A DNA stretch of 64,000 nt from assembly GCA_013180625.2 (NCBI GenBank), contig SNVD02016072.1, forward strand, positions 1 through 64,000. Reading direction: 5' to 3'. This document shows, piece after piece, positions 11,275-20,953 of this stretch. Every line of letters begins with the position of its first letter. Within the stretch, counting starts at the first letter, position 1. A model generated the notes under the pieces. That model did no database searches. It worked only from the letters and a program-made list of their open reading frames with translations, and was not told the DNA's origin. This stretch comes from Boswellia sacra (lineage: Eukaryota; Streptophyta; Magnoliopsida; Sapindales; Burseraceae). The position numbers and the translations under genes were made by a program.

Positions 11275-13506
11275 TGCAATGCCCCAGCCACTTTTCAAAG
11301 ATGCATGTTAAGCATTTTTAGTGACATGGTTGAGCATTGTTTAGAAGTCTTTATGGATGATTTAACTGTCTTTGGAAACTCTTTTGATAATTGTCTTGAA
11401 AACTTAGAAAAAGTCCTAAAAAGGTGTGAAGAAAAAGGTCTTATTTTGAATTGAAAAAAATGTCATTATATGGTCACTTCGGGAATTGTCTTTGGTCATG
11501 TGGTGTCTTATAAGGGAATTGAAGTGGACAAAGCAAAAGTGGAATTAATTTCCCATTTGCCTCCACCAAAAATAGTCAAAGAGGTTCGTTCATTCTTAGG
11601 GCAGGATTTTATAGGAGGTTCATAAGAAATTTCAGTACTATATCTAAAACTCTATGTAACCTCTTAATAAAAGACACTTCTTTTGAATGGACTCAAGAAT
11701 GTCAAAATGCCTTTGATAAATTAATTGGACTTTTAAGAATTGCTCAAATTATGCAATCTCTTAATTGGTCCTTGCCTTTTAAATTGATGTGTGATACAAG
11801 TGACTACGCCGTTGGTGCTGTCTTAGGACAAAGAAAAGAAGGTAAGCCTTATGTGATATACTATGCAAGTAGGACTTTAAATGATGCCCAAATGAATTAC
11901 ACAACAACTGAAAAAGAATTACTTGCTGTAGTATTTGCATTGGACAAATTTCGATCTTATTTAATTGGTTCTCCCACGATTGTTTACACTGACCATGCAG
12001 CTGTGAGATATTTAATGTCTAAACAGGATGCAAAACCTAGATTGATACGGTGGATCTTATTGCTCCAAGAATTTAACATCATAATAAAGGATAAGAAAGG
12101 AGCCGAAAATGTCGTTGCAGATCATCTTTTAAGACTAACGACAGAGATATTAATTGAAACTTCACCTATCAATGATTCTTTTCCTGATGAATTTTTATTT
12201 TCCGTTGCTACTGTACCTTGGTTTGCTAATATTGTAAATTTTCTTGCGACAGGGAAAATGCCACCTCATTGGAAAGCTCAAGACAAAAGAAAATTTTTAA
12301 CCGAGGTGAAAAATTTTTACTGGGATGACCCATATCTGTTCAAATATTGTCCAGACCAAATAATGAGAAGATGCATACCCGACAATGAGGTAAGTAGTGT
12401 TATTAACTTTTGTCATTCTGAAGCATGTGGAGGACATTTTTCATCTAGAAAAACAGCTGCTAAGATCTTACAATGTGGATTTTATTGGCCCACCTATTAA
12501 AGATGCACATGCATCGTGCAAAACGTGTGAAAATTGTCAAAAAATATGATCCATCTTCAAAAAGAAACATGATGCCTTTTGAATCCCATTCTTCGTTGTT
12601 GAAAGCTTTGACGGTTCGGGGTATGATTTTATGGGACCTTTTCACGCACCATTGGGTTTTGTGTACCATTCTTGTCTGCAGTAGGACATGTTTCAAAATG
12701 GCGTCATGGCACAATTCCATGTCGAAACAATGATCACAAAACAGTTATCAAATTCTTGAAAGAGAATATCTTGTGTAGATTTGGAATTCATCGAGCCATT
12801 ATTAGTGATGGGGGTACACATTTTTGTAACAAACCATTTGAAACTCTAATGAAGAAATATGGAATAACACATAAAGTTTTCACACCTTATCACCCGCACA
12901 AGTGGACAAGTTGAATTAGCTAATAGGGAGATAAAACAGATCTTAAAAAAAACGGTTAACCCAAATCGTAAAGATTGGTCTTTAAGACTTAATGATGCAC
13001 TTTGGGCTTACCGAACTGCTTTCAAAACATCATTGGGAATGTCTCCTTATAGATTAGTTTATGGAAAACCTTGTCACTTTCCAGTGGAAATTGAACATAA
13101 AGCTTATTGGGCCATTAAAACATTTAACACAAACTTGAATGATGCTTGCAAGTTACGTAAACTCCAACTGAGTGAACTTAAAGAAATCAGGAATGAGGCT
13201 TATGAAAATTCTAAAATCTACAAAGGAAAAATGAAGGTTTTTCATGACAAATTCATTGTTAGAAAATCTTTTGAACCTTCACAAAAATTTCTTTTGTATG
13301 ATTCAAGATTGCACTTGTTTCCTAGTAAACTTTGGTCTCGTTAGACTGGGCCTTTCATTGTTAAAAATGTTTTCCCTCATGGAGCAGTTAAAATTGAGAA
13401 CCTAAAGAATGGTAATGTGTTTAAGGTTGATGGACAACGATTAAAACCATTCTTTGAAAATTTTGACCAAAATGAAGAGTCCATTGCTTTAATCGATCCT
13501 TTTTAA

Positions 13507-13623
13507 GGATTGATTTTTCCCCGTCAAGTGGCGGATACGGTACTCCGTGTCGGTTTTTCAGTTCCCTAAAAACTGTTGCTCACCTTGCATCCATTTTCTT
13601 TTCTTCTCTCTCATTTTCTTCAC
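13507..13623 (+). other. Conserved leader between pol and CRP ORF
   Basis: The stretch around 'gtcaagtggcggatacgg' and 'actgttgctcacc' recurs almost unchanged upstream of the CRP ORF in A2 (22938-23052). Its conservation in a non-coding position suggests a role in expressing the downstream ORFs (promoter, splice or translation leader). No canonical TATA box is seen. Confidence 0.5.
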
Positions 13624-14172
13624 ATGGATACCATTCTCTCAAAATTGCACAAACATTTTCCCTCTCTTCCTCAAAATGATTTGCTTAAAATTTATAAAGC
13701 TCGTGCAGAAAGAGTAAAGTTGTTGATGCGTAAGGGTATTCCTGCTTATTTAAGATGGTTAATTGAGGCCAAGGTTCGATTCTCTTGTGAGTTTTCAGAT
13801 AATCTTGTTTCCCATATGCCAGGTTTGGGAAAAAGCTCTTATGCCAAAAAGCGAAAAGCGAAAAGGTTACAAGTTTGTCCCAAATGTGCAAGATGGACTT
13901 GTAACCAGCGTTGCCGCTCCTTGAGATATTTGTCTAACAATCGAGAGGATAAACTACAGTTCATCAAGAATGGATTGAGTAAGGAGTCTTTGGATGATAT
14001 CTGAACGACTCTTGAGACGCATTCTTGTGGACTTGTGCAGCGTGAAATTTTTAATTTGTGGACACAATTCCGAGATGAGCAGGAACGCTATAGTCTTGGG
14101 AATCTTACTCAAAACGACCCTGTTTGCCAGTTTATAAGAAAACTGGATGGGAAGCATATCCCCAACTCATAG
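13624..14172 (+). pseudogene. CRP: basic cysteine-rich accessory protein of element A
   Basis: From ATG 13624 the frame would give 182 residues to TAG 14170-14172 but has one internal TGA at 14002-14004 (residue 127; an Arg codon in A2). Visible parts are an N-terminal 'LSKLHKHFPSLPQ' helix-like region, a basic patch at residues 74-81 (AKKRKAKR), a CX2CX4CX3C cluster (Cys 85, 88, 93, 97), then a charged C-terminal half. The cluster suggests zinc binding and the basic patch nucleic-acid binding. I know no plant or Athila protein of this kind. The layout is reminiscent of small cysteine-rich nucleic-acid-binding proteins of carlavirus-type plant RNA viruses, but homology is untested. LOG follows about 315 bp downstream. 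Confidence 0.7.
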
Positions 14173-14487
14173 AAGGTGTTTAAGCCATTTCTGGACATAA
14201 AACCAGAGGAAGATGTGAGCCACAGTCACAACTATCTGTACATATGCATGCGTGCCATCATTTTTGCATTTTAATACCTCATAGCTGTCATTTTTGAATT
14301 TGTATCTTTTGTTTGACTTATGGTGTCTTATTTCATCATCTTTTGAATTTTTATGCATTATTGTCAACTTTTTCAACAAACAATCGAGCTGCCTGGATAG
14401 ATATCATCATTAGCATATCTTTTTGCACTCCATAAATACCACATGTCTTGTTCTCTTCTTCACACATAGTTAGAGAGTTACATAGAC
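14173..14487 (+). promoter_or_regulatory. CRP-LOG spacer with candidate LOG promoter
   Basis: The spacer opens with a block shared by all four module copies ('aaaaccagaggaagatgtga'). At 14431-14438 CATAAATA precedes a pyrimidine-rich stretch ('ttctcttcttcacaca'), with the LOG ATG 50 bp beyond. The same arrangement is at 23861-23868 in A2. A separate TATA-type promoter for LOG is therefore possible. The interpretation is inference. Confidence 0.4.
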
Positions 14488-15441
14488 ATGGAGGGAACTT
14501 CAAGACGTCGAATCCAAAGGATATGTGTATTCTGTGGATCTCGACCAAGTAAAAGTGAAGAGTTTGTAGAAGTAGCGAATTATCTTGGTAGGCTACTGGC
14601 TGAAAGAAAGATTCATGTGGTTTATGGGGGAGGTAGCCTCGGGTTAATAGGTTGTGTGTCAACAGCTGCACATGTAGGAGGTACTCAAGTTTTAGGAGTT
14701 ATTCCTAAAGCTTTGGCTGTATAAAGTATTGTTGGAAAAACGGTTGGGAAGGAGTTACAGGTCTCCTCTATGCATGAACGCATGGCATATATGCTCATCA
14801 ATTCAGATGCCTTTATTGCTTTACCAGGTGGCTTTGGCACTCTTGAAGAAATTTTTCAAATTGCCTCTTGGGCCCAACTTAATCTCTATAAAAAACCCAT
14901 AAGTTTGTTGAATGTTAACAATTTCTTTGATCCTTTAATAAGTTTTGTTGATGCAGCTGTAGAACAAAATTTTATCTCACATTGGGCAAGACAGATCCTT
15001 ATTTCTGCCACTTCTACTGGTAAGTTACTTGACAAATTACAATAAGTTGAGTATGAACCTTGTTAGCCCTAAGGCTACATGATAATTTTGATGATAACAA
15101 TACATATTGATTAATTGAGATTTACTAACATGTTTATTTATGTGCAAGAGGAATATCATTGAAATAATTGTAAAATCAAGAAGAGGCTTATTAAAATGAA
15201 GTGTTGAAGCTAAGGAGTAGATTACATGTTAAAGGCACCAAAGTTTAAGAACAAGTGCAAGGTTGTCCAAATCATCATGCAAGTTGAAAGACAAATGGAA
15301 GCAGCTGGCATGAGCACTGAATACTCCTTTGGACATATCTTGAGCTAGAAAAATCAAAATGACTTGATTCTTGCAGCATTGGAAAGATGACTTAATGAAG
15401 AACATTTCATATGTTTTGAAAAAATTCAAATTTCAAACAAA

Positions 15442-15830
15442 AGGCTGACATAATTGACATGCAATTCGGTGGACTGACACAAAGAAGAAAAATCAACTCA
15501 CATGAGTACTGAATGGTTTTTTGGCCATATCTTAAGATAGACATATCCAAATTCTTTGATTCTTAATGTTTTGGAAAGCTTATTCAAATATTCAAATCTT
15601 TTATGTTTTGAAGAAATTCAAATTTCAAACGGAAGGCTGACAGAATTATCATTCAATTTGGTGGACTGACACAAGAAAGAAAAATCAAGTCGCATGAGCA
15701 CTGAATGGTGTTTTGGCCATATCTTGAGCTACAGATATCCAAATGACTTGATTCTTGATGCTTTGGAAATCTTATTCAATCATGCAAATCTTTTATGTTT
15801 TGAAGATTTTAAAATTTCAAATGGAACATT
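15442..15830 (+). repeat. About 192-bp direct repeat in the solo LTR
   Basis: Two diverged copies begin at 'ggctgacataattgac' (about 15442) and 'ggctgacagaattatc' (about 15634), each running through 'ggccatatctt' and 'cttttatgttttgaag'. A partial third copy precedes them near 15308. It is an internal LTR duplication. Confidence 0.7.
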
Positions 15831-16116
15831 GACAAAAATGACAGACAAAATTACAGTTTTTATGGTGGGCAAAAAATTTGGAGTTGGTGTCTTCACTTGA
15901 CTAAGTTCATCCCATTTGCCTATAAAAGGAGCCCTTCTCCCATGCATTCAAGAAGAGCAATAGAAGCATCTATCAAGCAAAAAACAAGAGAAATATCAAA
16001 TCTAGAGAGCTTTTATATTCTTTATCTACTCTTTGAAGAGAGTTGTACTTTTGTTGTAAAAATTAACCTTGTTCTTGTATTGTGGTGAGAGTGAGATATT
16101 CTTGTAAAGGATAATA

Positions 16117-16390
16117 GTTATCCTTGAGAGAACTCTTGTTGTGTGTTATCAAGAGTTGAGAAAGTTTCCTTGGTGAGGTTGTTCATCAAGAAGAACTCTT
16201 GTTTGTGTGTTTTATCCAAGAGTTAAAGGAATTGCCTTGGTGAGGTTTGTTCATCCAAAGAAGAACTCTTGTTGGTGGGTTATCAAGAGTTGAAGAAAAA
16301 CGCCTTGGTGAGGTTGTTCATCAAGAATAACTCTTGGTGTGGTGTTATCAAGTGTTGAAGTCTTGGTGAGGTTATTCATCAAGCAAGTTG
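16117..16390 (+). repeat. Minisatellite in the solo LTR
   Basis: About four imperfect units of roughly 65-70 bp, each with 'aactcttg', 'tatcaagagttgaag' and 'ccttggtgaggttgttcat'. Units vary by small indels. Confidence 0.8.
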
Positions 16391-16784
16391 TAAAGATTTC
16401 TACAACTTAGTGGAAAGCCTACCTTGTGGAGCTAGGAGCCCATGGACGTAGGCAAGGTTTGCCGAACCACGTAAATTGAGTTTGCACTCTCTCTATCTCT
16501 ATCCTCTTTATGTTTACTTGCACTTGTGATTGTTCTTTATTGCTATTCTCTTGATTGCATTCTATTTTCATCTTCTTCACCTTTATTCTCAAAGAAAGAG
16601 TTATATAATTTTAATCTTCAAAGAAAAGTTTTCTAAATCCGTTTTGATAATACAACCCAATTCAATCCACCCCCTCTTGGGTTGCCATACCTGGTTCAAC
16701 AAACCTGACCCAGCTAGTACTCAAATTAATTGGGCAGGAGGGCAAAACAAAAAGTGCAAATTGGATTTGAATCTCCGTTTGTAA

Positions 16785-18116
16785 TTTTTTTCTTCTTGTC
16801 CTTTCTTTTATTTTATTTTTAGCATGTTATTTTATGAGTCTTTCAGGTCATCTCTCTTGAATAACAGAAGCTTCAGGTAATGTCTCCTATGCTTTATCTC
16901 TCTACATTTAAACTTGAGGACAATGTTTCATTTGGTTGGGGGGGGAAGGATAGTAGACATAATGTTGCCTTTGAAATTTTTATTTTTTATATTGCAAAAA
17001 AAAACAAAGGTTAGTAAATTAGATTCAGAAGTGCGGTGTAAGGAGTTCAAATCCTCTTGAGACCTTCTGGGTCAAGAATGCCAGGTAAGGAGTGCCAGTT
17101 TGAACTCTTTTGAAAACCCATTCTAACCATTTTGTCAGTTTATTTTGATCTTTATGAACTCCATTTTAGCTAACTTGAATATTATTTAGTCTTGATTTTT
17201 GAATTGTATAACAAGGAGGGGTCCTTATTCATTTCACTTTGAATAACTTATTCAAATCTATTGAACTCTCACAACCTTATCATTTAAAAAAAAAAATATT
17301 TGTGTGCTTATGTACTCATTAAGCAAGTATTCATGAGCCTTTCTTCACACACACACACATACCTTAATGCATGATTGTTGGTGGCAAAATGAAATGTTGT
17401 AATATTTGAGTTCTTTTGTTTTGTTTAGGATAACAACACAAAGGAAGGGGAAAGTTAAAAAAAAGCAAAAAAAAAGAAAAAAAAAGAAAAAAAATTGCAA
17501 TTGTGGATAAGTTTGGTCTCGTAGCCTCCTTAATTCGAGCAATTAAGCCCGAGGGGTACCTCAACACCTAATACCCTAAGACCAACTGGTTTGGGAGCTA
17601 TTGGTCCAAAGCTCGCTACATGGATTAAGGAGAAAGCTTAATGGGATTGAACATTGTATTATCCACAAGTTTTTTAGTAAAAATAAAGCATCGGTAACTC
17701 GAGTCGTTAAGCTTGTAGGGGTGTCTTAACAACTAATGCCCTAAGGCAACTGTCCTGTGGAGAATTAGCCTAAGGCTCGCTACTAGGTTAAAGATGCATT
17801 CCTTCTTTCAAAAAAAAAAATACATATATATATAAATAAATGATGCCCCCCACCTAAAGTTGTAGCCTTCAATATTAAACCGATATGGCTTCTTTCTAAT
17901 AAGCCCCAACATTCATGTGTTAACTGAGCACAAAAAGGAGGTGTTTATTGATATCTTGACTGAAGGGTACATGAGTCAATTAAAAAAAAATCGGTTGAGA
18001 GTTTGTTTATTTGGATAAAATCAAGGAGAGTGCAATAATGACCACCTTGGATGTAAAATTCTATAAACACTTCTAAATAATAACGCTTTAATTGCTAGGG
18101 ACTAGCAATAAGCTAG
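16785..18116 (+). other. 3' untranslated region of element A
   Basis: No coding sequence seen. It holds 'cttgaggacaatgt' near 16914-16927 (a hairpin element conserved downstream of LOG in all four copies), a G-run at 16940, homopolymer A tracts near 17460-17490 and 17810, a CA run near 17348, and two related structured blocks (17508-17629 and 17696-17793) sharing 'ccctaag' and 'gctcgctac'. It ends in 'actagcaataagctag' just before the polypurine tract, as in A2. Confidence 0.7.
17508..17793 (+). repeat. Two diverged structured blocks in the 3' UTR
   Basis: Both blocks contain 'gttaag' or 'attaag', 'aggggt', 'caacaccta' or 'caacaacta', 'ccctaag', an 'actg' centre and 'gctcgctac'. The same pair occurs in A2 at about 25255-25380 and 25435-25540. 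The self-complementary centre 'ccaactggtttgg' suggests RNA stems. Function unknown. Confidence 0.55.
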
Positions 18117-18126
18117 TTGGGGGGTG
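18117..18126 (+). other. Polypurine tract of element A
   Basis: TTGGGGGGTG immediately precedes the 3' LTR, as it does in A2 at 25869-25878. It would prime plus-strand DNA synthesis. Confidence 0.75.
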
Positions 18127-19255
18127 TAATGAATACTTAAATATGCATGTTTAATAAGAGTTTAGTTCATCATATTGCATTAATAGTGTCATTAAATTCC
18201 TCAACTTAAGCATATTTGTAGCATTTGCATCTTTGGAATTAATTCCTCTTAATTTTGGTTTTGTTACAGGTTTGGTAAAATGGGCATAACTCTCTATTTA
18301 TAGATCCGAATGGTGCAATTCTTAATGTTTTAGAAAGCTGATTCAATTGTCTACAAGATTGCATTTCACAAGCATCATCAAATTCGGGATCTTAGTGGAC
18401 CAAAATTGGGCTTGGAATGAACCCATCTATAGTCTCAGTCCAATCTAATCAGGCCTCAGTATTTGGATCGTATCTCTCAAAATACGTATCTAAATTGTGC
18501 AAATAAATATGTTCTAGAAAGCTGAGAGAAATATCTACAACTTTCATGAAGACATGTGATTAAAATTCTCAACATTTCAATGTCAAAATTGATGGTCAAA
18601 GTCGGTGCCTAATGATCCCAATTGTCAAAGATATTTACAACTAATATTTGACAATTATGCCCTTGTAATTTGACAAGTTTGCCCCTGGATGTATCTATAA
18701 ATAGAGGTGCCTTGTGACCCATTAGGGCATCTTGGCCTTGGCTGGAACATTTTGGCTTTGGCTAGGATCTTGTATTGTGTTTTGTGTGTTTATGTTATTA
18801 ATGAATTTCCTTTTTCTTACATTTTATTTTCTTTCTATTATAATGTTCTTCTAATTTCTCTTTTGCTAAGGTGAAAGGGTGAAACCCTTGATATGAGAAT
18901 AAGGATTCTCTAACCCTTAATATGTGCTTAATAATCTTAATCTTATAATGTTTATTCAATATGATTTATATTTAATTTCTTAATCAATCTTGACACCACT
19001 CGTAAAGTGGAGGTCTTGATCCATTGTCGACAATCCTTGGCACATCAAATGCTTGGATCCTTTCTAGATGATGTATGATTCTTCCTTACCAACATGAATC
19101 TAGTTAGGAACCTTGATTTGTTGTAGACATATGATGATTGACACATTGGATGCTTGAACCCAATTACAATAAGTGGTATATATATTGGTAATGAAACAAA
19201 TATAATTCATATAACTAAAATGGGTTAATTATCCTTATTTGAAATATCAAGGGCG
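18127..19255 (+). repeat. 3' LTR of element A, first part
   Basis: Begins TAATGAATAC (a mutated form of TGATGAACAC) and runs to 'caagggcg', where A2 is inserted. The rest of the LTR resumes at 27411. TATAAATA is at 18696-18703. Confidence 0.88.
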
Positions 19256-20784
19256 TGATGAACAGTTAAATATGCATGTTTAATAAGATTTTAGTTCATT
19301 ATATTGTATTAATAGTGTCGTTAAATTCCTCAACTTAAGCATATTTGTAGCATTTGCATCTTTGGAATTAATTCCTCTTAATTTTGGTTTTGTTACAGGT
19401 TCGGTAAAATGGGAATAACTCTCTATTTATAGATCAGAATGGTGAAATTCTTAATGTTTTGGAAAGCTGATTCAATTGTCTACAAGATTGAATTTCACAA
19501 GTATCATCAAATTCGGGCTCTTAGTGGACCAAAATTGGGCTTGAAGTGAACCCATCTACAGTCTCAGCCCAGTCTGAAACCAGGCCTCAGTATTTGGACC
19601 GTATCTCTCAAAATACGTATCCAAATTATGCAAATCAATATGTTCTAGAAAGCTGAGAGAAATATCTACAACGTTCATGAAGACATGTGATTAAAATTCT
19701 CAACATTTCAATGTCAAAAGTGATGGTCAAAGTCGGTGGCTAATGATCCCAATTGTCAAAGATATTTACAACTAATATTTGACAATTATGCCCTTGTAAT
19801 TTGACAAGTTTGCCCCTGGATGTATCTATAAATAGAGGTGCCTTGTGACCCATTAGGGTATCTTGGCCTTGGCTGGAACATTTTTGCTTTGGCTAGGATC
19901 TTGTATTGTGTTTTGTGTGTTTATGTTGTTAATGAATTTTCTTTTTCTTGCATTTTATTTTCTTTCTATTATAATGTTCTTCTAATTTCTCTCTTGCTAA
20001 GGTGAAAGGGTGAAACCCTTGATATGCGAATAAGGATTCTCTAACCCTTAATATGTGCTTAATAATCTTAATCTTATAATGTTTATTCAATATGATTTAT
20101 ATTTAATTTCTTAATCAATCTTGACACCACTTGTAAAGTGAGGTCTTGATCCATTGTCGACAATCCTTGGCACATCAAATGCTTGGATCCTTTCTAGATG
20201 ATGTATGGTTTTTCCTTACCGACACGAATCTAGTTAGGAACCTTGATTTGTTGTAGACATATGGTGATTGGCACATTGGATGCTTGAACCCATTTACAAG
20301 AAGTGGTATAAATATTGGTAATGAAACAAATATAATTCATATAACTAAAATGGGTTAATTATCCTTATTTGAAATATCAAGGGCGGATCCCCTAACCTTA
20401 GCCTTCATTGTTATTGTGTTAATTACTCTTGTACTTTAATTATTCTATTGTTTATGAACTTTTTATTTTATTTACTATGGTAGGTTCTACCACCTTATGA
20501 AATTGTTCTTTAATTTACTATGGTTGGTTATACCACCTATTTCCATGGATGGTTTTACCTCCTCTTGCTTTTTGTTTTATATTTGAATGGTCGGTAATAC
20601 CGCCTACCATCTTACATATTTATTGATATTATCTTGTCATTTTTTTGAATTATTCATATCATATTTGCTTATCTTATAATTTGTAACGTTAAATTCCCTT
20701 CCTAGTGGATCGACCCCGGTCTCACCGGGTTTTATTACTTCGACACTCCTATACTTGGGAGACAATCCTTTTTCGGATGTGTCA
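19256..20784 (+). repeat. 5' LTR of A2
   Basis: TGATGAAC...GGATGTGTCA, 1529 bp. TATA box at 19827-19834. Short palindromic words of the form 'ggtaggttctaccacc' are arrayed near 20480-20610. Confidence 0.93.
20480..20612 (+). repeat. Array of short palindromes in LTR
   Basis: Four related words occur at about 30-50 bp spacing: 'ggtaggttctaccacc', 'ggttggttataccacc', 'ggatggttttacctcc' and 'ggtcggtaataccgcc'. Each has a GGT arm and an ACC arm. The array is repeated in the other A-type LTRs (about 27098-27230 and 27500-27640) but is missing from the 5' LTR of element A. It may form RNA hairpins or bind a dimeric factor. Confidence 0.65.
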
Positions 20785-20790
20785 AGTTTT

Positions 20791-20807
20791 TTGCGCCGTT
20801 GCCGGGG
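20791..20807 (+). other. Primer-binding site of A2, tRNA-Asp type
   Basis: TTGCGCCGTTGCCGGGG, one mismatch from the tRNA-Asp complement, six bases after the LTR end. Confidence 0.88.
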
Positions 20808-20953
20808 AAGGTAAAAATTTGGCGTACAAAATTGTAAGTACTTTCTTTTCCCATTTCTATTTTATTTTTCTTGCATACGTTCATCTCTTCTCTCCCCATT
20901 TCTATTTTTATTTTTTCTTGCATGTGTTCATCTTTTCTTTCTCTTTGCATTAA

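Larger units (their letters stand above)
6971..13506 (+). pseudogene. pol (RT, RNase H, integrase) of element A, multiply disrupted
   Basis: In frame after the gag-protease TAG. The RT N-terminal part runs 6971-7567 (MCIDYRKLN near 7488), is interrupted by an inverted solo LTR and its triplication, and resumes at about 11129 with MPFGLCNAPATFQ near 11260 and the catalytic FMDDL at about 11350. A Trp-to-stop change is at about 11453, and a 4-base loss in the GHAGF region near 11600 shifts the frame. RNase H is about 11760-12130 ([23 protein letters not shown]). Integrase follows: HHCC zinc domain at 12410-12540 with a frameshift near 12495, core Asp in SDGG at 12807, and Glu in VELANRE near 12915. 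The C-terminal domain ends at TAA 13504-13506 after another Trp-to-stop near 13342. This copy cannot make an active product. Confidence 0.88.
15061..16701 (+). mobile_element. Solo LTR, Copia-like, inside LOG
   Basis: Starts TGTTAGCCC, ends TTCAACA, and is flanked by the 5-bp duplication aacct (15056-15060 and 16702-16706). Removing it rejoins the LOG C-terminus in the same frame as A2. The 'ccaccccctcttgggttgcc' end resembles Copia LTR ends (SIRE or related), but with no internal region the superfamily is an inference. No coding sequence. Confidence 0.85.
14488..16784 (+). pseudogene. LOG-type cytokinin-activating enzyme of element A
   Basis: LOG proteins release free-base cytokinin from its riboside 5'-monophosphate. 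Family marks: ICVFCGS near the N-terminus, phosphate-binding YGGGSLGL, SSMHER with the conserved Arg, and LPGGFGTLEE (the PGGxGTxxE motif with the catalytic Glu). Coding parts are 14488-15060 and 16707-16784, split by a solo LTR. Stops are at 14722-14724 (a Glu codon in A2) and 15043-15045. The C-terminus reads ...LDLNLRL before TAA 16782-16784. It lies downstream of pol and CRP, on the element's strand and between its LTRs, so it travelled as element cargo. It cannot give full-length enzyme now. Confidence 0.88.

Noticed and set aside
13576..13623. Longer CRP start at ATG 13576
   Set aside because: All four copies agree from MD[TA]; the upstream residues are the conserved leader read as protein and are absent from family B.
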